From XYB2-FULL-45-11 sp964360375 (GTDB lineage Bacteria; Patescibacteriota; Patescibacteriia; UBA9934; GWF2-40-263), in NCBI GenBank assembly GCA_964360375.1, contig CAYHWG010000053.1:1-6404 (forward strand): a stretch of 6,404 nt of DNA, written 5' to 3'. Each line of letters starts with the position of its first letter. Position 1 is the first letter of the stretch. A model generated the notes under the pieces. That model did no database searches. It saw nothing but the letters and a program-made list of their open reading frames with translations, and had not been told where the DNA came from. The position numbers and the translations under genes were made by a program. Below are positions 5,084 through 6,404 of the stretch, piece by piece.

Positions 5084-5290
5084 CTAAGGAAGAAAGAGTC
5101 GGTTTTGCTCTTCGATTTTTCTTCCTGAAAAATGAACTTGAATATTCCACGCAAAATCACTCTCTTTACGCACATGTACAGTGAAGTACCCTCGCATAGG
5201 ACAACGCAAACGGTAAGTTCCAGGAAAGAGCGTGACATCGCGATCATGACCGCCACACAAGCATCGAATCTGTACCATGCGCGTTGACAT
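5084..5290 (-). CDS. Unrecognised 68-aa protein with CxCGG, third gene of a three-gene operon
   Basis: Family not recognised. The protein has IRCLCGGHDRDV (8-19) and YRLRCPMRGYFTVHV (26-40). This looks like a two-knuckle zinc ribbon in which the spacing of the first pair is reduced (C10-x-C12, with H15 nearby) and the second CPxC has lost a cysteine (C30-P-M-R). It may therefore bind metal weakly or not at all. The rest is predicted beta-rich and basic, ending NRLFLP; no signal peptide or membrane segment is seen. The start is inferred from tight coupling: the ATG is 5 bases after the stop of the 127-aa ORF, without a clear Shine-Dalgarno. A second ATG (MVQIRC, residue 5) is an alternative. 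An intrinsic terminator follows, so this is the last gene of the unit. Confidence 0.65.
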   Translation of the reverse strand: MSTRMVQIRCLCGGHDRDVTLFPGTYRLRCPMRGYFTVHVRKESDFAWNIQVHFSGRKIEEQNRLFLP

Positions 5291-5295
5291 GATGA

Positions 5296-5679
5296 CTATT
5301 CACGATAGTCGATGGTGAGTTTGCCATCTTCGATGCTGAAACGGCAAGAAACATCTCCGCGCATGTGATAAAATCCGTTGAAAAACGGAACGACACGGCC
5401 ATTCGGAAGTTGAATCGGTGCGCCGTAAACAAAGTCTGCATGTTCACGGCCGTCTCGACTCATGGTGGAACCGACACCCACTCCAGGAATCTTTCCGTCT
5501 GCAAGGGCTCGAGCAAGCATCGTTGAGCGATGTGCGGACACGATCGCAGTGCTCGCCGGAAGACCACCATCTTGAAAAGCTTCCATCTGAGCGCGATGTA
5601 CCATCGCTTGCGTGCGCATGTCTGCTTCGAGTTGAATCGTCATGGCATCAAGATCACGCGTTGCCAAATCGTGTGTCAT
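5296..5679 (-). CDS. Unrecognised 127-aa protein, middle gene of the operon
   Basis: Family not recognised. The first 60 residues are Met/Ala/Arg-rich and predicted helical (LEADMRTQAMVHRAQMEAF, 17-35, is amphipathic). After GKIPGVGVGSTMSRDG (62-77), the second half is predicted to be beta-strand: FVYGAPIQLPNGRVVPFF (83-100) and VSCRFSIEDGKLTIDYRE to the end. One cysteine only (about residue 112), and no signal peptide or membrane segment. The ATG lies 1 base after the TAA of the 101-aa gene. The ribosome site GGAG falls inside the last codons of that gene, so translation is probably coupled. It ends TAG, 5 bases before the 68-aa gene. The tight three-gene packing supports it being real. Confidence 0.7.
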   Translation of the reverse strand: MTHDLATRDLDAMTIQLEADMRTQAMVHRAQMEAFQDGGLPASTAIVSAHRSTMLARALADGKIPGVGVGSTMSRDGREHADFVYGAPIQLPNGRVVPFFNGFYHMRGDVSCRFSIEDGKLTIDYRE

Positions 5680-5680
5680 G

Positions 5681-5986
5681 TTATTTCTCCGCTTTGACCA
5701 GTTTGAGTGGACGAATTTCAGCTGTCTCTGTATTCAACATAACACGTTTCATTCCAAAACACACGTGACAAATGACAATATCACCGCTTATACTTGACCA
5801 AAATGAATTGAGTTTTTCACCACGAGACACAGCGGCTTTACAACAAAGTTGGCAACTTGTACTGATGCCCGTATCCGTCCACTGACCAGAAATGCAGTGT
5901 TTTTGTGTAACTGGATAGATGTGACAGTGTCCATCTGAAACACCATTCATTGTGCAATGTGGGCATGTGGTAAGCTGAAACGCCAT
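5681..5986 (-). CDS. Cys-rich putative zinc-ribbon protein, first gene of the operon
   Basis: Family not recognised. The 101-residue protein has nine cysteines, several in metal-knuckle spacing: CPHC (8-11), GHCH (19-22), C31, CQLCC (45-49) and CHVC (73-76). CPHC with CQLCC, or CQLCC with CHVC, could each form a Cys4 zinc site; conserved His residues (10, 20, 22, 30, 74) add further ligands. The C-terminal 20 residues are Lys/Glu-rich without cysteine. No signal peptide is present, so it is probably cytoplasmic. The start is firm: AGGAGGT (5992-5998) lies 5 bases before the ATG, and a sigma-70-like promoter lies about 35 bases up. It heads the operon 101-127-68 aa, whose gaps are 1 and 5 bases, so the three proteins probably act together. 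Confidence 0.78.
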   Translation of the reverse strand: MAFQLTTCPHCTMNGVSDGHCHIYPVTQKHCISGQWTDTGISTSCQLCCKAAVSRGEKLNSFWSSISGDIVICHVCFGMKRVMLNTETAEIRPLKLVKAEK

Positions 5987-6020
5987 GCGATACCTCCTAT
6001 GAAATGAACAGGAACAAAAT

Positions 6021-6048
6021 ACAATACTTCAATGACAAAAAAAGTCAA
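6021..6048 (-). promoter_or_regulatory. Sigma-70-like promoter of the three-gene operon
   Basis: On the minus strand TTGACT (plus 6043-6048) and TATTGT (plus 6021-6026) are spaced by 16 bases, giving a predicted leader of about 27 bases before the 101-aa ORF. The 10-bp palindrome AATACGTATT (6050-6059) abuts the -35 on its upstream side and could be an operator. An inverted pair TGAC/GTCA (6033-6036, 6044-6047) lies within the spacer and -35. Confidence 0.6.
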
Positions 6049-6066
6049 GAATACGTATTGAAAAAA

Positions 6067-6309
6067 TTATCGGCAAAAAATGGATTGCTTTTCCTTGTGT
6101 GAAAGTTTTTTTATCTTTGCTTCCGCTTTCAAAGCTGTTGATCTGTTTTGATATTTCTTCGCATAAACGAGCGTTACAGGTCGACGGACGCGTGTATATT
6201 TCGCTGCACGAGACGACGTATTATGTTCGCGGATACGACGATTGAGGTCTGTTGTGATACCGGTGTAAAGAGTTTGATCGGCGCATTTTAAAATATAAAG
6301 GTGATACAT
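6067..6309 (-). CDS. UPF0213-family GIY-YIG protein
   Basis: Complete 80-residue single-domain GIY-YIG protein of the YhbQ/UPF0213 group, presumed DNA nucleases of unclear role. The GIY-equivalent strand is HLYIL (3-7) and the YIG-equivalent is LYTGIT (14-19). The catalytic arginine lies in DLNRRIREHN (21-30), and AKYTRVRRPVTLVY (36-49) is the family's central block. The likely metal-binding Glu63 is in KAEAKIKKL (61-69). Length is close to the normal 80-100 aa. The ATG gives the typical MYxxYIL start. AGGA lies about 15 bases up, in the end of the preceding gene, so initiation may be coupled; the gap to that gene is 8 bases. It belongs to a different subfamily from the GIY-YIG protein at the left edge. 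No terminator is seen after its TAA. Confidence 0.93.
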   Translation of the reverse strand: MYHLYILKCADQTLYTGITTDLNRRIREHNTSSRAAKYTRVRRPVTLVYAKKYQNRSTALKAEAKIKKLSHKEKQSIFCR

Positions 6310-6317
6310 AAAAAATC

Positions 6318-6404
6318 TTACGATTCCTCAATTTCCTCTAACGCCAAAATCCGCTCGATATTAAACACGCGATCTGCGCCTCGCAAATGACAATAGGCAT
6401 CAAG
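6318..6404 (-). CDS. C-terminal end of a probable WYL-domain protein (partial)
   Basis: The last 28 codons of a gene entering from the right edge, ending with TAA at 6318-6320. The residues DAYCHLRGADRVFNIERIL match the final strands of a WYL domain, where 'Y-(C)-H-L-R-x-x-x-R-x-F-x-x-x-R-I' is characteristic. WYL domains are ligand-sensing regulatory modules in transcription factors and in nuclease/helicase proteins; which type this is cannot be told from the tail. The frame is open to the edge and the gene sits 8 bases before the GIY-YIG start, so the two are probably co-transcribed. Confidence 0.6.
   Translation of the reverse strand, partial: LDAYCHLRGADRVFNIERILALEEIEES

Noticed and set aside
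4996..5256. An 86-codon minus-strand ORF overlapping the 68-aa gene
   Set aside because: It has no ribosome site, runs through the terminator at 5057-5080 and the promoter palindrome, and is in a different frame from the tightly coupled 68-aa gene.

Overview
The window looks like a stretch of an ordinary bacterial chromosome with a compact layout. Several features fit a Candidate Phyla Radiation (Patescibacteria) genome: a secreted protein with a DUF5667-like segment and a Gly/Pro-rich tail, a YgjP-type metalloprotease, two small GIY-YIG proteins, very short intergenic gaps and several short unrecognised ORFs. This placement is inferred from gene style and was not tested by phylogeny. The standard genetic code fits: all genes read through without in-frame TGA, and the ten visible stop codons are TAA or TAG.

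Left part (1-2429, all minus strand). An M50 site-2-type membrane protease (rseP, 2429 to 1347) is followed after 37 bases by phenylalanyl-tRNA synthetase alpha (pheS, 1309 to 236). Next come a short repeat-like element and the N-terminal part of a GIY-YIG protein that runs off the left edge. pheS carries a Cys4 knuckle and a GC-rich imperfect palindrome that is read in frame.

Middle (2430-4230). A short divergent promoter region with a near-symmetrical -10 element separates rseP from a plus-strand gene. That gene encodes a 560-residue secreted, highly charged helical protein. It ends at a perfect 14-bp hairpin that serves as a bidirectional terminator with the convergent ygjP-like gene; the ygjP-like stop codon lies inside the hairpin.

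Right part (4228-6404, all minus strand, listed from upstream to downstream). The last 28 codons of a probable WYL-domain gene are followed by a complete UPF0213-type GIY-YIG gene. Next is a promoter and a tightly packed three-gene operon of unrecognised short proteins (101, 127 and 68 aa, the first Cys-rich), closed by an intrinsic terminator. After a second promoter with an operator-like palindrome comes a 23-codon lysine-rich mini-gene, bracketed on both sides by tandem octamer repeats, and then the YgjP-like metalloprotease.

The most promising undescribed items are the Lys-rich microprotein with its flanking period-8 arrays, the 101/127/68-aa operon, and the palindromic repeat embedded in pheS. 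No mobile element, CRISPR array, rRNA or tRNA was seen.
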